The notes under the pieces were generated by a model. That model was not told the DNA's origin, made no database searches, and saw only the letters and a list, made by a program, of their open reading frames with translations. This document shows positions 46,020 through 58,429 of a stretch of 64,000 nucleotides of DNA, piece by piece (position 1 is the first letter of the stretch; each line of letters begins with the position of its first letter). The position numbers and the translations under genes were made by a program. This DNA is from Falciphora oryzae (taxonomy: Eukaryota; Ascomycota; Sordariomycetes; Magnaporthales; Magnaporthaceae). The stretch is from positions 66,245 through 130,244 of the forward strand of contig JNVV01000026.1 in the NCBI GenBank assembly GCA_000733355.1, in the 5' to 3' direction.

Positions 46020-49000
46020 CCTTTGGGACTTTACGCTGCCCAGGAATATAGGGAACCGGACCCCTTCATTTCGTTTGCAACGACATCTCCTTCCCTACCA
46101 AGCGATTTTGGCATGCCGGCCGTGGAATTAACGGAATCCCCTTCTTTGCCTAGCGATTCCGATATGCCTGCCGATACCATGCCGGCCCAATCTGAAAAAG
46201 CGGCCGGAAAAGCCCCCGAAGGCCCCTCCCGGTCTGCACCGAGAGAACGTCAAGATACACCTATGCTCGACGATCAAGGGGCACTTATCCTATATTCGGC
46301 ACCCCCCTTCGACATGGCCTTCGAACAATAAGCTTTTATATCCGTAGGACGCCTTTAAAACCCCCCGGGCTGGATGACCGAAATCCAACGGGAATTTATT
46401 AGTACGCACGAAGCAATTTCGGCCCTATCCCAAAGTGTAAGCCAGGAAATCCTCGCCGATCGGGAACAAATCCGCGAAATCAGAACCCATTACGACCGCA
46501 TCACCCACGCGTACTATACCGTCGTTTCTTTATATAAAAAAGGCCTAATCGCTTCCGCCGATTAACAAAAGGCATTCCGGCAACGGATTATCGGAAAAAG
46601 CTAGGCATTTGCACAACAAATTTGGGCCACAGTCGCCACTTTGGCCGAAGAGCAACAAACCCGTTCGGAGGCCCTAGTTCAGCTCCGGGACGTTACTCGG
46701 GCCTAATAAAACCACTTGCAGGACCTACAAGCACGACTTTCCACCTTCGAAGAGGGAATTACTAACTAAGCCGTTAATAAAAATGCCCAAATCCAGGATC
46801 TCCTAACTAAGGAGCACGTATCGCCCAAAGCCTTTACTAATACCGAACGGCGCATATTGGCTTAAACGCATTAGCTTGTTAGGGACGCCGTACGGGAAAG
46901 CCGGCGATTTGCGGCATAAAGAAGGCGGCCTAAATCAGCTACGGTACTTTCAGCCTTCCAAAGGTCGTCCCTTCCACCGGGCTTACGTTAAAGCATTTTA
47001 GAAAAGGAAGAACCCGTCCTTTTTACGGAAAAACCGCTACCCCAATCAGCGCTTAAAACGTCGGCATTATCACGCTAGGGTTTTTAAAACCCCCTATTAT
47101 CCGATAACCTCCGACGGCAACAAGTTCGGGCTATTACCTCCGCTGCCTAATAATAGTACAAGGCCGCAACGGCAGGTTTTAAGCATTCCGGAAGCTTCGG
47201 AGAACTTTTTTAGGGGCCTCCTTAAGGGCCACCTAACGAACCTCCCAAACATATTGCTATTCCTTCGGAACCTTCAAAACCTTCGGACACCTCCTTGGAA
47301 AACGATGCCCCCGAAAATAACGGACGGGCTTTTAAAGACCCCGATTTGCGGGATTTTATTAAAGCCATCTAATAGGGAACTGCTTACCCGCATAATCGGA
47401 CCCTTACGGCCGTTATCAACCCAGTCCAGCTTAATAAGCCACCCAGTTACGACGGCAAAGACCTAACTAAATTTAGGCCATGGTGGTTTCGCGTTACCTT
47501 TTATATAGAAACCTACGTCGAAAGCTTTCCTAACGATACAGTTAAAATCAACTAGGTCGGGTCCCTACTTACGGAAAACGCACAAGTTTGGCACCATTAA
47601 CGCTTTCGGTCCCTTCGAAGCGCGCAGCTCGAAAACAACTAGCAGGCCTATTCGGCGGCACTACAAAAACGCTTCCGGGACGCCACCGAACACCACCGCA
47701 ACGCTAAAAAAAATACGGAAGCTTAAATACAAAAGAAATACCGTTTAGTACCTTACTAAGCTTTTTGACCTTAACGAAGCGGTCCAATGGTCCGGCGTTA
47801 TATTTAAGGAGCACATTTCCCGCACCCTTCCAAAGGAAATTACCAAATTGGTATATTCCCGTTACGGAGGAGTTTTTAATACGGACGAAGAATTCCTCGC
47901 CGCAATCCAGGAAACCAGCAAAATCCACGAAGTTATACTCCAGGACCTTAAGCTAACCCCAAAAAATAAGGGAAAAGACGAGCCCGTTTCGACTTCGGAG
48001 CGCTCGAACGCGGGCCGTCGCCAAAGCAAAGGCTCCAAAAACAAAAGCCAAAATCCATCCTCAAACTCCCGTTCTGGAAAAAAAGCTAACGATAAAGCCG
48101 ACAAAAAGAGTAACGTTTGGACTACGACCAAACTGGCACTCGAAGGGGTCGAACAACGCGATATCGACGCACGAAAGTTAGCTAAAGCCGACTGCTAACG
48201 CTGCGGAAGAGAAGGGCACCATACGTTGGAATGCTACGCCAAAAAGGACACCAACGGCAAAAAACTTCCTTTTGCACCTGCAAAAACGGCCGGAGCCAAA
48301 TCCATCCCTAAACGCCCTGCAACGGACGAACAAGAGGAACAGCCACGGGCCAAAAAGGCTAAAATCGCCGGCTTCGTTTCAAAAGCCCTGGAAGGAAACG
48401 CCCTTACCAAATCCCGAATTTTCGAACTGTTAAATTCGGAATCGGACGATGACTGTTAACAACCATCGACCATCGCTGCTGCCCGAAAGCCCCTAACGGA
48501 TAAAAAGCTTGCAAAGCCGATCCTCCGTATATATATACGAGCAAAAAAATCGAAGGAAATACCTATTCGGGTCCTTTTAAACGAAAGTAGCGACACGAAG
48601 GTTATTTCGAACAAAATAGCCAAGCAACTTCCAAGGCATTTGGTTAACAAAGCTATTCCCCGCATTATAACTACCTTTTCAAAAGCGGTCGAACCAAAGG
48701 CCGGAAAGCAACTAGTGGTTAACGTTACCCTCCGGCACAAAACGCACTATTTTACGAAAACGTTTGAAATTAGTCCTACGGATCCAGATTGCGACGTTAT
48801 CCTACCCTTCGCATGGTAAAGGCAACACCCACCGTTAAACTTATTGGATCGCAACCTTCGGGATATCTGCATGGATTCGGACAAATGCCGGAAATGCAAC
48901 AAGCCCCGGGCCCGGAAGCTACAGGACTTACGGCCCCTAAAAGGCTTACGCCTTCGGAAGGATATAAAAACGGTCGAACCCGCAGTTATTACGGCTATTA

Positions 49001-52000
49001 AATACGGGCACGGTATTCCTTCCCTTAAGGAAGTGGCCAAAGCAGACTCGGACGGCCTCGAATCGGTACCAGAAAAGTTTAGGGAGTTCCTTCCTATTAT
49101 AACGGAAGCGGCCGCTACCCGTTTTCCCGATCATCAGCCCTGGGACCACAAAATTCACCTAAAAAAGGGAGCCCAATTAACCCATAGCCCCCTATACCAA
49201 ATAAGCTAAAAGGAGCTGGACGTTTTAAAACCTTAGCTGGAAAAGCATATGCGAACCGGCAAGGTTAAGCCACGCAAAACTGCCAACAGTTCGCCCCTTA
49301 TGTTCGCAAAAAAGAAAAACCCCCTCGATCCCTTAAAAATGGTAGTTAACTACAAAGACGTGAACGCCAAAACGATTCCGATTCGGTGCCCTATCCCGCT
49401 TATTACGGAGCTCCAAAATCGACTTCGGAATGCCAAATGGAAAACGAAAATCGACCTTAAAACCGGGTTTAACCTGATTCGGATAAAAAAAAGGCACGAA
49501 TAGCTTACGGCCTTCCGCTGCAAATACGGCGTCTTCGAGTTCACGGTTATACCTATAGGCCTTATCAACGCCCCCGCCACCTTCCAAAGCATAATAAACC
49601 ATATCTTTATGGACCTTATCGATGCCGGGCTTTTTGTGTATTTGGATGACCTTTTAATATACGCAGAAACCAAGGAACAACACGATAGTTTAGTAAAGGA
49701 GGTGCTTCGCCGCCTTACCAAACACAACCTGGCCGTAGCCCCTTGCAAATGCGTTTAAGGGGTACACGAAGTCGAGTTCTTTGGTCACATAATAGGACCC
49801 GAGGGCATTGCAATATCCAAGGACAAGGTTAATGCTATCATCCAATAAAAGACCCCCAACTGCCTTAAAGACTCCCAGTCGTTCGTCGGCTTTGCCAACT
49901 TTTATAGGAGGTTTATTAAGGGGTTTTTAGGAATCGTTAGGCCTATAACGACGGCCAATGGCGATGGACCCCCGAAATGGAACAGGCCTTCGAGGCTCTT
50001 AAAGTCGCTTTCGTTTCGCCTCCGATACTCCGGCATTTCGATCCGTTTCTCCCGGCGCAAGTCGAGGTAGACGCTTCGGACTTTGCCCTTGGAGGGGTGC
50101 TATCCCAAAGGGACCCCGAAACCAACAAACTGCACCCCGTTGCCTTCCATTCGCGCAAAATGTTACCCGCCGAAATCAACTATGAAATCCACGATAAGGA
50201 ACTTTTGGCGGTCGTCGATTGTTTCGCTAGGTGGAGGCATTACCTCGAAGGGGCAAAGCACCAGATAGAGGTTTATACGGATTACTGGAACCTTGAATAT
50301 TTCCTGACGGCTAAAATCCTTAATCGAAGGCAAGCCAAATGGGCACAACAGCTGGCTGGTTATTGGTTTATGATTAACTACCGGCTAGGAAAGCAAAATG
50401 AAAAGGCCGATATGCTGTTAAGATTACCCCAGCACAAGCTTAAAAAAGGGGGGAGTAAGGATCAGCCGATTACGACGATCCTGCAAGAAAAACACTTCCC
50501 AGCAAGAATTTCGGCTTTGGAAGGATAAGGAGATAACCCTATGGAAGAAGTTTTGCCGCAAGGAGCACCTTTTTTCCTTTTATCCCCAGGCCGGCTTTGT
50601 AGTATTCCAGTTCTAAAATGGGCTACGGAATTTACTAACAAAGTTAAGCAAGCTGGTATATCGGATTCCGAATACCAGGGCCGTTTCTAAAAGCCCGAAA
50701 AGGGTAAAAAAGTTGAGGATGGCTTCCTTTATTATAAGGAAAGATTGTGGGTGCTAACGGAAGCCCTGCAAAAGGAAGTCCTCGAGTCCGAATATAATAC
50801 AAAAGTCGCTGGATATATAGGTATGGATAAAACCTTCGAGTTAATTATTCGGCACTTTTAGTGGCCCAATATCGAAGCAAAAGTCCGGGAATACGTAAGG
50901 GGATGTTTGGAGTGCTAACGCAATAAGGCTTTAAGGCATGCCCCCTTTGGACCCCTACAACCTATGGAGCTGCATTACCAGCCCTGGAAGACGGTGGCTA
51001 TGGACTTCATTACGGACCTCCCTTTAAGCGATGGGTGCGATTCAATTTGGGTAATGGTAAACCTTTTTACTAAAATGGCGCATTTCGTTCCCTTTAAAAT
51101 CGAGGGTAAAAAGTTGGATGATTTTATCCGCATTTTCGCCAAAAAATATTGGCGATTGCACGGTATGCCTTTGGATATTATCTTTGATAGAGATTCCAGA
51201 TTTACGAGCCATTTGTGGAAAGATTTCCTCCGTTTGGTAGGCATTAAGCTAAAAATAAGCACTGCTTTCCATCCCCAAACGGATGGACAAACCGAAAGGC
51301 TTAACCAAAGCCTGGAGGCCTACTTTAGGTCTTTCGTAAATTACGAAATAACTAATTAGGTCGAACTGTTACCTACGGCAAAATTTGCTTATAATAATAT
51401 ATTTTCGGCAAATACCTCCATTATTCCCTTTTTCGCCAACTACGGGTACCACCCAGCTTCTAATAATCCCCCTCTCCTAGGACGAATACGCAATCCAGTA
51501 AGCTAACTTTACCGGCATTAAATAACCTAGGTGCACAAAAAAGCCAAACAACACCTCAAAAAAGCCCGGGAACGAATAAAGCATTGGGCCGACAAAAGGA
51601 AAAACCCCTCGCCGGTCCTTACCGAAAAACAATTCGTTATGTTAAACGCCCGGCATATAAAAACCCGTCGCCCCGCCAAGAAATTCGATGCCAAAATGCT
51701 CGGGCCCTTTCGGATCCTTAAGGTTATCTCTCCTACGGCGGTACGATTAGCCCTGCCTAAAACCTGGAAAATCCATAACGCTTTCCACGTATCCCTTATT
51801 AAACCTTACCGCTTTAGCATTTAGGTACGACCTGACCCTAACCAGGTATTACGGGAGGCCCTTTCGGTTATAAGAGATTTCGTTGTAAAGAAAGTTATGG
51901 ATTTTATAGATACAAGCGGGAAAGTTCGTTACCTTATCCAATGGGAGGATTACCTACGCAAAAAGGACTGGACGTGGGAACCTTAGGAGCATTTCGATAC

Positions 52001-52080
52001 CGACGGATCTAAGCAGTACGTTATTGCTTTTTATCGGCTTAACCCCGACAAGCTTAAGGACCCCCGCGTGCCATAAGACA
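46020..52080 (+). pseudogene. gag-pol of second Gypsy family, RIP-inactivated
   Basis: Parts in order: a long gag region (46020-48460) ending with a CCHC knuckle whose second residue codon is now TAA (about 48190-48232); protease-like LLNESSDTKVIS (about 48570); RT (about 49240-49940) with YLDDLLIYAETKE (about 49640) and NFYRRFIKGF; RNase H (about 50070-50470) with EVDASDFALGG; integrase core (50964-51359) with MDFITDLPLS, DRDSRFTS and FHPQTDGQTERLN, giving the D,D,E set; and a chromodomain with YLIQWEDY (about 51931). The integrase core is the best-preserved open stretch. Confidence 0.9.
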
Positions 52081-52149
52081 TAGGTACGGCCGCATCCCTT
52101 AAGCGGGCTTCGGAAGGTTTCGAAACGCGCCCTAAAAAGAGGAGGATAG

Positions 52150-52444
52150 TGTCACACGGAAGAACCCGTGGACCTAACTAGTCGGCATCACGAATCGGCC
52201 TCACGAAGGGTCGAAGACCCGCATAGGCGGTCAACGGCCCTAAGGCTAAGCGGTGAAGGTCGGAAGGCAGTGTGAATTATGTACTCGATACTTCGCACGG
52301 ATCATAAAAGGTTTATATAAACCCTGCCATCTCCTATGTCCTTCACAAAAGATTCCTTCCTCCTCAAGCATCTCTTGAGCCCATAGAAAGATTATCTGCA
52401 ATCTAGAGATTCTTTCTCCGAGCCGTCTTTGACCCCTTGTTACA
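52150..52444 (+). repeat. 3' LTR, second Gypsy family
   Basis: This 295-bp LTR, less mutated than the 5' LTR, is followed by the CGTTT duplication and the last 59 bp of the MITE. Confidence 0.92.
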
Positions 52445-52510
52445 CGTTTAATATAGGATTTTCAAGTGTGGCACACTCGGGTTTGTGGCACAAGGGGGTG
52501 AACCACGTTA

Positions 52511-55489
52511 TCGAAAAGGCTATTTTTTTTTAAATGCTGCGCGTTAAAATGCTTTAAAAAGTATAATCTAGGATAAAAGTTAAACCTATAAAAAAAGCAA
52601 AAAGCTCGTTTTTTATTTATTTAGTTCCGATAAGTGGGTTTCGTACGGCCGTCCGTGTTCTGTTTTGGCAAATTCGGGGCGTTATGTTCGCTATAGAGTG
52701 TTATAACGTGGTTGTTCTAATTTATAGCGTTTTCGATAACGTGATTATTTAAACCTTTTTTATAGCATGTAAAGCAGCGAAAGGGTTTTTAGAAAAGGCT
52801 TTTTTTGATATGGGCTTTGCTGTTATGGCGTATGAAATTGCCGCGTTAAGTAAATTGCTGCCCGTATAAAAGATAGATGGGTTTTAGGCTGTCCGACCCT
52901 GTTACCGGCACAAGTTTTACCGGTATTGGCGTCGAAATTAGTGCTTTTATTATATCGGCATCCTTATTCGCGAGAAAAGCTGCAAGCAAATTGCCGAACA
53001 GCGCCGTCCGCGATTCCTTAGGTTTAGTGCCGATATTATTTTCCAATAAAAACTAACCGATAATAAAAGTTAGGGGCCCGGAGTTTCCATACCGGGTTTT
53101 GCGGGAGTTGATTTATGGGTTTTACAAATCGTTTATTGGGAGGCCGGACGTTTTCCGTTTGTTAACCTCGCGAAAATATTCCGCTTTCGTTTTTTCCACT
53201 ATTAAAGCGGACAAATTTGTAATGTTTTTGCCAATTTGCGATTAAATTTAATTGGTTTTTTGTTTTGCCGTTAGCGATTTTTCCGCTTTAAACGCGGCGT
53301 ATTAAACGCGGAGTTCGCGCATATTTTGCCGCTATTTAAATAATTCTAAATCCTTTTTAGTAAGGTAAATCGGGGCGTGTTCGTCCCGCCGGAGGGAAGC
53401 GTAGCGCAAAAGGGCAAAAAGGCCGTCGTTTTATCCAGTACGGTAGTAAAATGCAATGCGTGCAAAGTTATAAGGTATAAAATTCGGCTGGTAGTTTGCA
53501 TTAAATACCGCGGTTAAGTTGGAAAGTATATGGTTACGTACCGCTGGGGTAAAAAAGCTTATAAATTCCATTAATATATTTTCATATAATAGCCGGAGGT
53601 TTTACGGCTATTTATATATACCGTTAAGCCTGCCATTTGCACCTATTTGCATCGCATATAGCCGTAGCTTTATCCAGAAGCCGGCTATTAGGAACGTACA
53701 ATCCCATAGCTCCGAGTACGCGTAATAAGGTAACGAAAAGATTTTGCGATTTGTTATCCCTGGCTTCTAGTTCAATTCGATATAATCGACACCTTTCGTA
53801 TGGGGCCGTTAAAAAAAGTTACTTAAGGAATTGAAAGTAGCATCGAAGGTATCGTTGTAAATTGCTTAAACGGCGATAAAGCTAACGAAGTAGCAAATTC
53901 GATACGGTATAGTCGTTACGGCGAATTTAACCTTAGCGAAAAAGCAGCCGCGTTAAAAAAGGGCGCAAATAAGGGCTAAAGCAGGGGAAAAGGTTGGGAT
54001 ATTTATACGTTATTTTGCGAACGGCGGATTACATTTTATTTTATTTTATTGTAATATATTATAATGTACGTAACAAGTTTTTTCGGCTTTTTCCCCGCCG
54101 GGTCCCGAACGACGGCCAAGCGGATTTAATTGTAAAAAAAGTTTAGTAAAGCGCTTGGCCGAAAGCCGCTAATGCTAGCTAAAAGGACCACGCAATAAAA
54201 TGCAACTCGGGTTTTGCGGGCGCAAGGAATATCGTTCGCGCAAGTCCATAACGTAGTAAGGATTAGGAAAACGTTTTATTCGGTTATTTTAGTTTTAGTA
54301 AACGTTTATTTAAAAGTAAGGCCGTATTATTTGCTTAGGTTTGTAGCAATTTATTACTGCAGCCTTTTTTATTAAAAGGCAATAATAAATGGGCAAGTAG
54401 GGACGCAACGGACGTACGTAGGAAATATTCGCAAATGGTCCTTTTCCGCGGGTTTTTTCGCTAGGAAAATATTGTAGTGTTTATATCTTTTTGTTGTTCG
54501 GGTCGGCGAGTTTTTTTTTTTTAGGACGGTTTTATCGGCCGTTTGGATTAAGGTCCTCCAAATACTTTTAATAGTGTAAGCTGTTGTTATTAATCGTTTT
54601 ATTTTATATTTCTCCGGGCTAAAATCCAAGCGAGGCCGTTCGGAAAATTTAACGAAATTATCGAAGAAGGTTCGATAACGACTTTCCGTTAGGCTATAAC
54701 CACGGTACAAGCTAAGCTAGATTTTATCGGAATCGATTTCGAGGTCGTTAAAAAATCTAAAAACGTTAAAAGCATTTTACAATTTAGTAATGCTAAGGCA
54801 CGACGTAGGACCAATAAAATAGGATAGATGGGAGTTTAAATCGAAAAACAATTCCTGTTTTTTTAAAAAAGGGGGAGGGGAGGAAATGAAAAAAAAAAAA
54901 AAAGGCGTACAATTTCTATGCTTTTATTGCTGTATTTTGCGTAAGCTCCGACCGCTTAAGGAGCCGGCGATTGCCGTTTAATGGTATTTCGAAAAACCGG
55001 TTGAGATTTTGGCGAGCATTCCGGTGCTTTTCCTTTGCCCTGTTGCTTTTGAAATTCCGGACCCGCTTCGTAATGGTGATAGGAGCGCCTAGCGCCGATG
55101 TGGAGAATGATATCGCTTTTTCGCCGCTTTTGTGTAGGCTGCATTAGTGTTTACAGTAGGAGGACCAAGGGACGGTTGATGGACGAAAGGGCGGGAGGCG
55201 AGGGCGGGAGGGGAGAGGATAGGTGGAGAGAGGGCCCCCCTCCCTAATGAGGGTTTGGCGGAACTAGGAGTTGGGCGGCGATTTTTTATGGCGGCGGCAG
55301 GGTAGCGGGATCGAAGAAAAACGGTCGTTGGTCGCAGGGCACCAGATTTTTGGTGTTTGGCTTTGTCGTTGACAAAGCGGCGGTGCGGCCGCGCGACCGT
55401 TTTGTCGTTTGGTCGAGTGGGGAATAAAGGCGGCCGCTTATTAGCCAATAGCTCCAGTATATGGAATTTGGAAAAATCCCAGTACTAGA
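52511..55489. other. RIP-mutated tract with unidentified minus-strand coding relics
   Basis: Two protein-like stretches appear on the minus strand. Around 53110-52846 a frame with one TAG reads as a compact sequence with YGNSGPLTFIIG, FLLENNIGTKPKESR and ALISTPIPVKLVPVTG. Around 54710-54372 another has YRTFFDNFVKFSERPRLDF and TAYTIKSIWRTLIQTADKT. I do not recognise either family. They may belong to one dead gene read leftward. The AT content and stops indicate RIP. Plain A15 and poly-T runs occur near 54888 and 54512. From 55089 to 55489 the DNA is GC-richer and shows nothing. Confidence 0.4.
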
Positions 55490-55580
55490 CTAGCTTACCC
55501 AACCTCGGCCACCCCCCCACTTTGGCCATTTTCGAGCACACATGCGCATATAGAAAGGAGACCGCGATTAATGCAATAAC

Positions 55581-55595
55581 TAGTCTCAGTGGCTC
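55581..55595 (+). repeat. Left terminal inverted repeat of the 6.2-kb element
   Basis: TAGTCTCAGTGGCTC, preceded by target duplication TGCAATAAC (55572-55580). About 25 bp further in lies a short inverted repeat around AACCCACCTCCGGTGGGTT. Confidence 0.85.
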
Positions 55596-56082
55596 TAACT
55601 CAACCCACAAAAAGGGAACCCACCTCCGGTGGGTTGTGGCTCGCCAAATGGCTCAGTCGCAAGTCACTGGCCCGTGCACTTGTACTGTGGGGCCACAGAC
55701 TTTTTTTGGTTTAAATTTGAAACCGCATGGTGATTTTTTGCCGTTGGTTTTGGAAACCTCCATACAAAACGAAAATATCAAAAAAAGCACTCCAAAATAT
55801 CTTCATAAAAGCCGACTCTTGCTAATCTCAAACCATATGTTGGAAGTAAGCTCGAGATTCCGCATCTAATGGTGTTTTTTATTTTTTTGCATTTCGATTA
55901 TAAACACTTTTTTTAACCGCCCAGGTGCATTTTCGTTGGTTTTGGGAATCGCCTTTCCAGCAACCCCCATGCCAAATCTACCATTAATGATATCCGCGGC
56001 CCCAAATTTGGAATTGGGGATCTCCTAGCCATTAGCTCGCCCAAACAATTTGTTTTATTTGCTTACGGCCATTTTTTAAAGC

Positions 56083-58334
56083 AAAAACCTTGCAGATAAG
56101 CAGGTTGATAATGCGCCTTTCCGCCAGGTCATTGCTAAATTGTACGAGTATATTTCACGCGCATAAGATACCTCATTGCAAAAGCGGTTTTTAAAAGCTG
56201 TTACTACGTCTTTTTTAAATCAGGGGGCGCCAACGCATCGGAAACCGCGTATTCCAAAGCCTAACTAAATCGAATGTATCCGGCGTATCGTTTACAAACT
56301 AAAGGATACAATCCTTATTGCTAAAACAGGATATGGCAAAAGCATTGTGTTCCAAGCCGTATTTGTTATTAGGAATAAACATATTACTATCCAAATCGTC
56401 CCGCTTAGCAAATTGGGGGACGAACAAGCAAAAGTGGTTATAGGTTTCCCTTTCGCCAACCCCATCCTTATCGACCAAACCACACGCAAGGTATTCCATT
56501 TCCCAAATATAAATATAGGAAAAGATATATTAACATCCCTTTGTAGGACGCAAACATTTGGAACCACCAAAAAGCGACGTAATATACATATATTCTTTTC
56601 GGCCCTAAGCAAGCTATAGATTTTCGGTTCCTTTCCCTTTTCCGCCACCCCGAGTTTAGCCAGCACATCGCTTTTTTAGCCATCGACGAGCTCCATACCG
56701 TCCATTAATGGAAAAATTTCCGCACGTTTTACCCTAATTTGCATTTAATCCGAACCGCGATCCCTATAGCTATCCCATTTTTTGGGTGCATTGCTATATT
56801 AACCGAAAAAGCAAAGGACTTTATCCTTTCCTATGCCGGCTTCCGTTAGCTCGGCTTAAACGAGCATTAATTCCGAATTATCCGCACGTTTATTAATAGG
56901 CCGGATATATCTATCGTCCTACAAGCTTTGGAAAAGAACAAGCTAAGCAACGACTACCAGCCTTTATTTTTTTTTTTAAACTACGTCCGGCCATACAATT
57001 TAATCCAAAGCATCCTTAAAACTATTATTTACATAAACAACAGGTTTAAACTCGTAGCTGCCCGCTATACTCTCCTCTAACACCTTACTTCCTAAAAAAT
57101 TGACAGGGCTACTGCAGTCCGCACCATTAGCATTTACAATTCCCTTACCCCACTAACAAATCAACGCCTTTTGTACAATACGTTTAAACGCACCGATTTT
57201 CCTATCCGTATTATCCTAGCTACCGTATTTTTGGGTATAAAAATGGATATTCCAAACGTAATGCGCGTAGTGCAATTTAAAGCACCGATTTTATTGGACG
57301 TATCGGATCTGTTACAGCGGTTCGGCAGGGCGTCCCGATCCGATATAAGGCAAGGTACCGCTTATTTTTTTGCCCCCTATTGGTATTTTAACACCCAAAG
57401 CACTGCGGTCCCTAAAAAGACGAAACCTAAACGGGGCTCCAAAAAAACCCATATTCCTGCTTTATCCAGCAGTTTGCGCTTCGAGTTGGCAAAATCTAAT
57501 ACAAATACAAATGCAAACGAATTACAGTTGTTTGGCTCCGACTATTTATAAGCGCGATTTTCCATTTTTAACGTGGAATCTAATATAGCCGGGGGACATT
57601 TGTCCTCCATTACGAACGACGAAGTTAACGAAAAATTGGGCATTTTTTTAAAAAAACAACACAACCATTGGACCCAAAAAGATTAGCGCCAGCGCGCGAA
57701 ACTAAAGGCCGAACATCCCGAAATGTTCAAATTCGCCAATGCCAGGTGCTTTAAGCAAAAGATACTCGATTTGCTGCAAAAGGTGCAGCTATTTAACGTC
57801 CAGCACACACTTTGCTATAACGCATATTACTACGAACTTGGACAACTCCCTCCGGTAATAGCTATTACGAAAAAAAATAAAAGCGTATATGGGCATACCA
57901 AAAAATAGTTTATTTACAAAAAGTTGATGTTATTCGCCTCCGAATTCGCGATTTATATTATCGCCCCTAACGACGACCGATAGTTTAACTTCCCCGGCGA
58001 ATGGATACTAGAACCTACCATCGCCGTAAAACTTAATCTGTCCATTAAAACATCCCGTATAGCTATCCGGGATATCCACGACCTGTGCCGACGGGTACCG
58101 GCCATCGGGGGGGATATATGCCAGCACTGGTTGGAAACTTACGGCCAGCTACTAGTACAAAAATGCGAAGCTATTAAAGCTAGGGGCATGGTAGCATACG
58201 CCGAATACCAAACCAATAAACGCAAAAAAATCGACGTCGGGGCTTTACAGCCTAAAGGGGTAACCGCAAAAAGGAAACGTACTTTAATATCTCCAAAAAA
58301 CCCCGAACTATTAGCCTTATTTAAAAAACGATAA
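56083..58334 (+). pseudogene. RecQ-like SF2 helicase, RIP-inactivated
   Basis: The translated frames show helicase motif I AKTGYGKSIVFQA (56320-56358), a Q-like lead IECIRRIVYKLKD, motif II AIDELHTVH (DELH; about 56680-56706), then in the C-terminal RecA-like domain ILATVFLGIKMDIPNVMRV (about 57211-57270) and motif VI LLQRFGRASR (57309-57338). A basic C-terminal tail ends with FKKR and TAA at 58334. The order and spacing fit the RecQ-like helicases common in fungi, including telomere-linked ones. In-frame TAA/TAG codons and frame changes mean it is not expressed as an intact protein. The start at 56083 is only where similarity becomes visible. It converges on the DUF6589-type gene. Confidence 0.75.
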
Positions 58335-58429
58335 TTTTACTAGTAACTACTATATTTAGTAGGCCTTTGTCCAAAAAGCGATTGCACGGCCTATCGAACC
58401 TTATCCCAATCCTTATAAATTTAAAGGCT

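Larger units (their letters stand above)
45455..52444 (+). mobile_element. Ty3/Gypsy chromovirus, second family, inside the MITE
   Basis: The element is 6,990 bp with 295-bp LTRs (45455-45749 and 52150-52444) and target duplication CGTTT (45450-45454 and 52445-52449) within the right arm of the MITE. The polypurine tract AAAAAGAGGAGGATAG precedes the 3' LTR. Coding regions are broken by TAG/TAA stops typical of RIP. Confidence 0.93.
45084..52508. mobile_element. Foldback MITE with 191-bp inverted arms, split by a Gypsy element
   Basis: Without the insertion this is a 430-bp element: arm 45084-45274, loop 45275-45322, arm 45323-45454 plus 52450-52508. The arms are 191 bp each and match except for a few transitions and one A/C difference near the loop. 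Target TA occurs at 45082-45083 and 52509-52510. The ends (ACGTGGTTCAC) match those of the Fot1 relics at the left of the window, a possible source of transposase. It encodes nothing. Confidence 0.88.

Noticed and set aside
56083..58334. Telomere-linked helicase marking a chromosome end
   Set aside because: The helicase type fits, but the gene is inside a TIR element with target duplications, and no TTAGGG arrays occur in the window.
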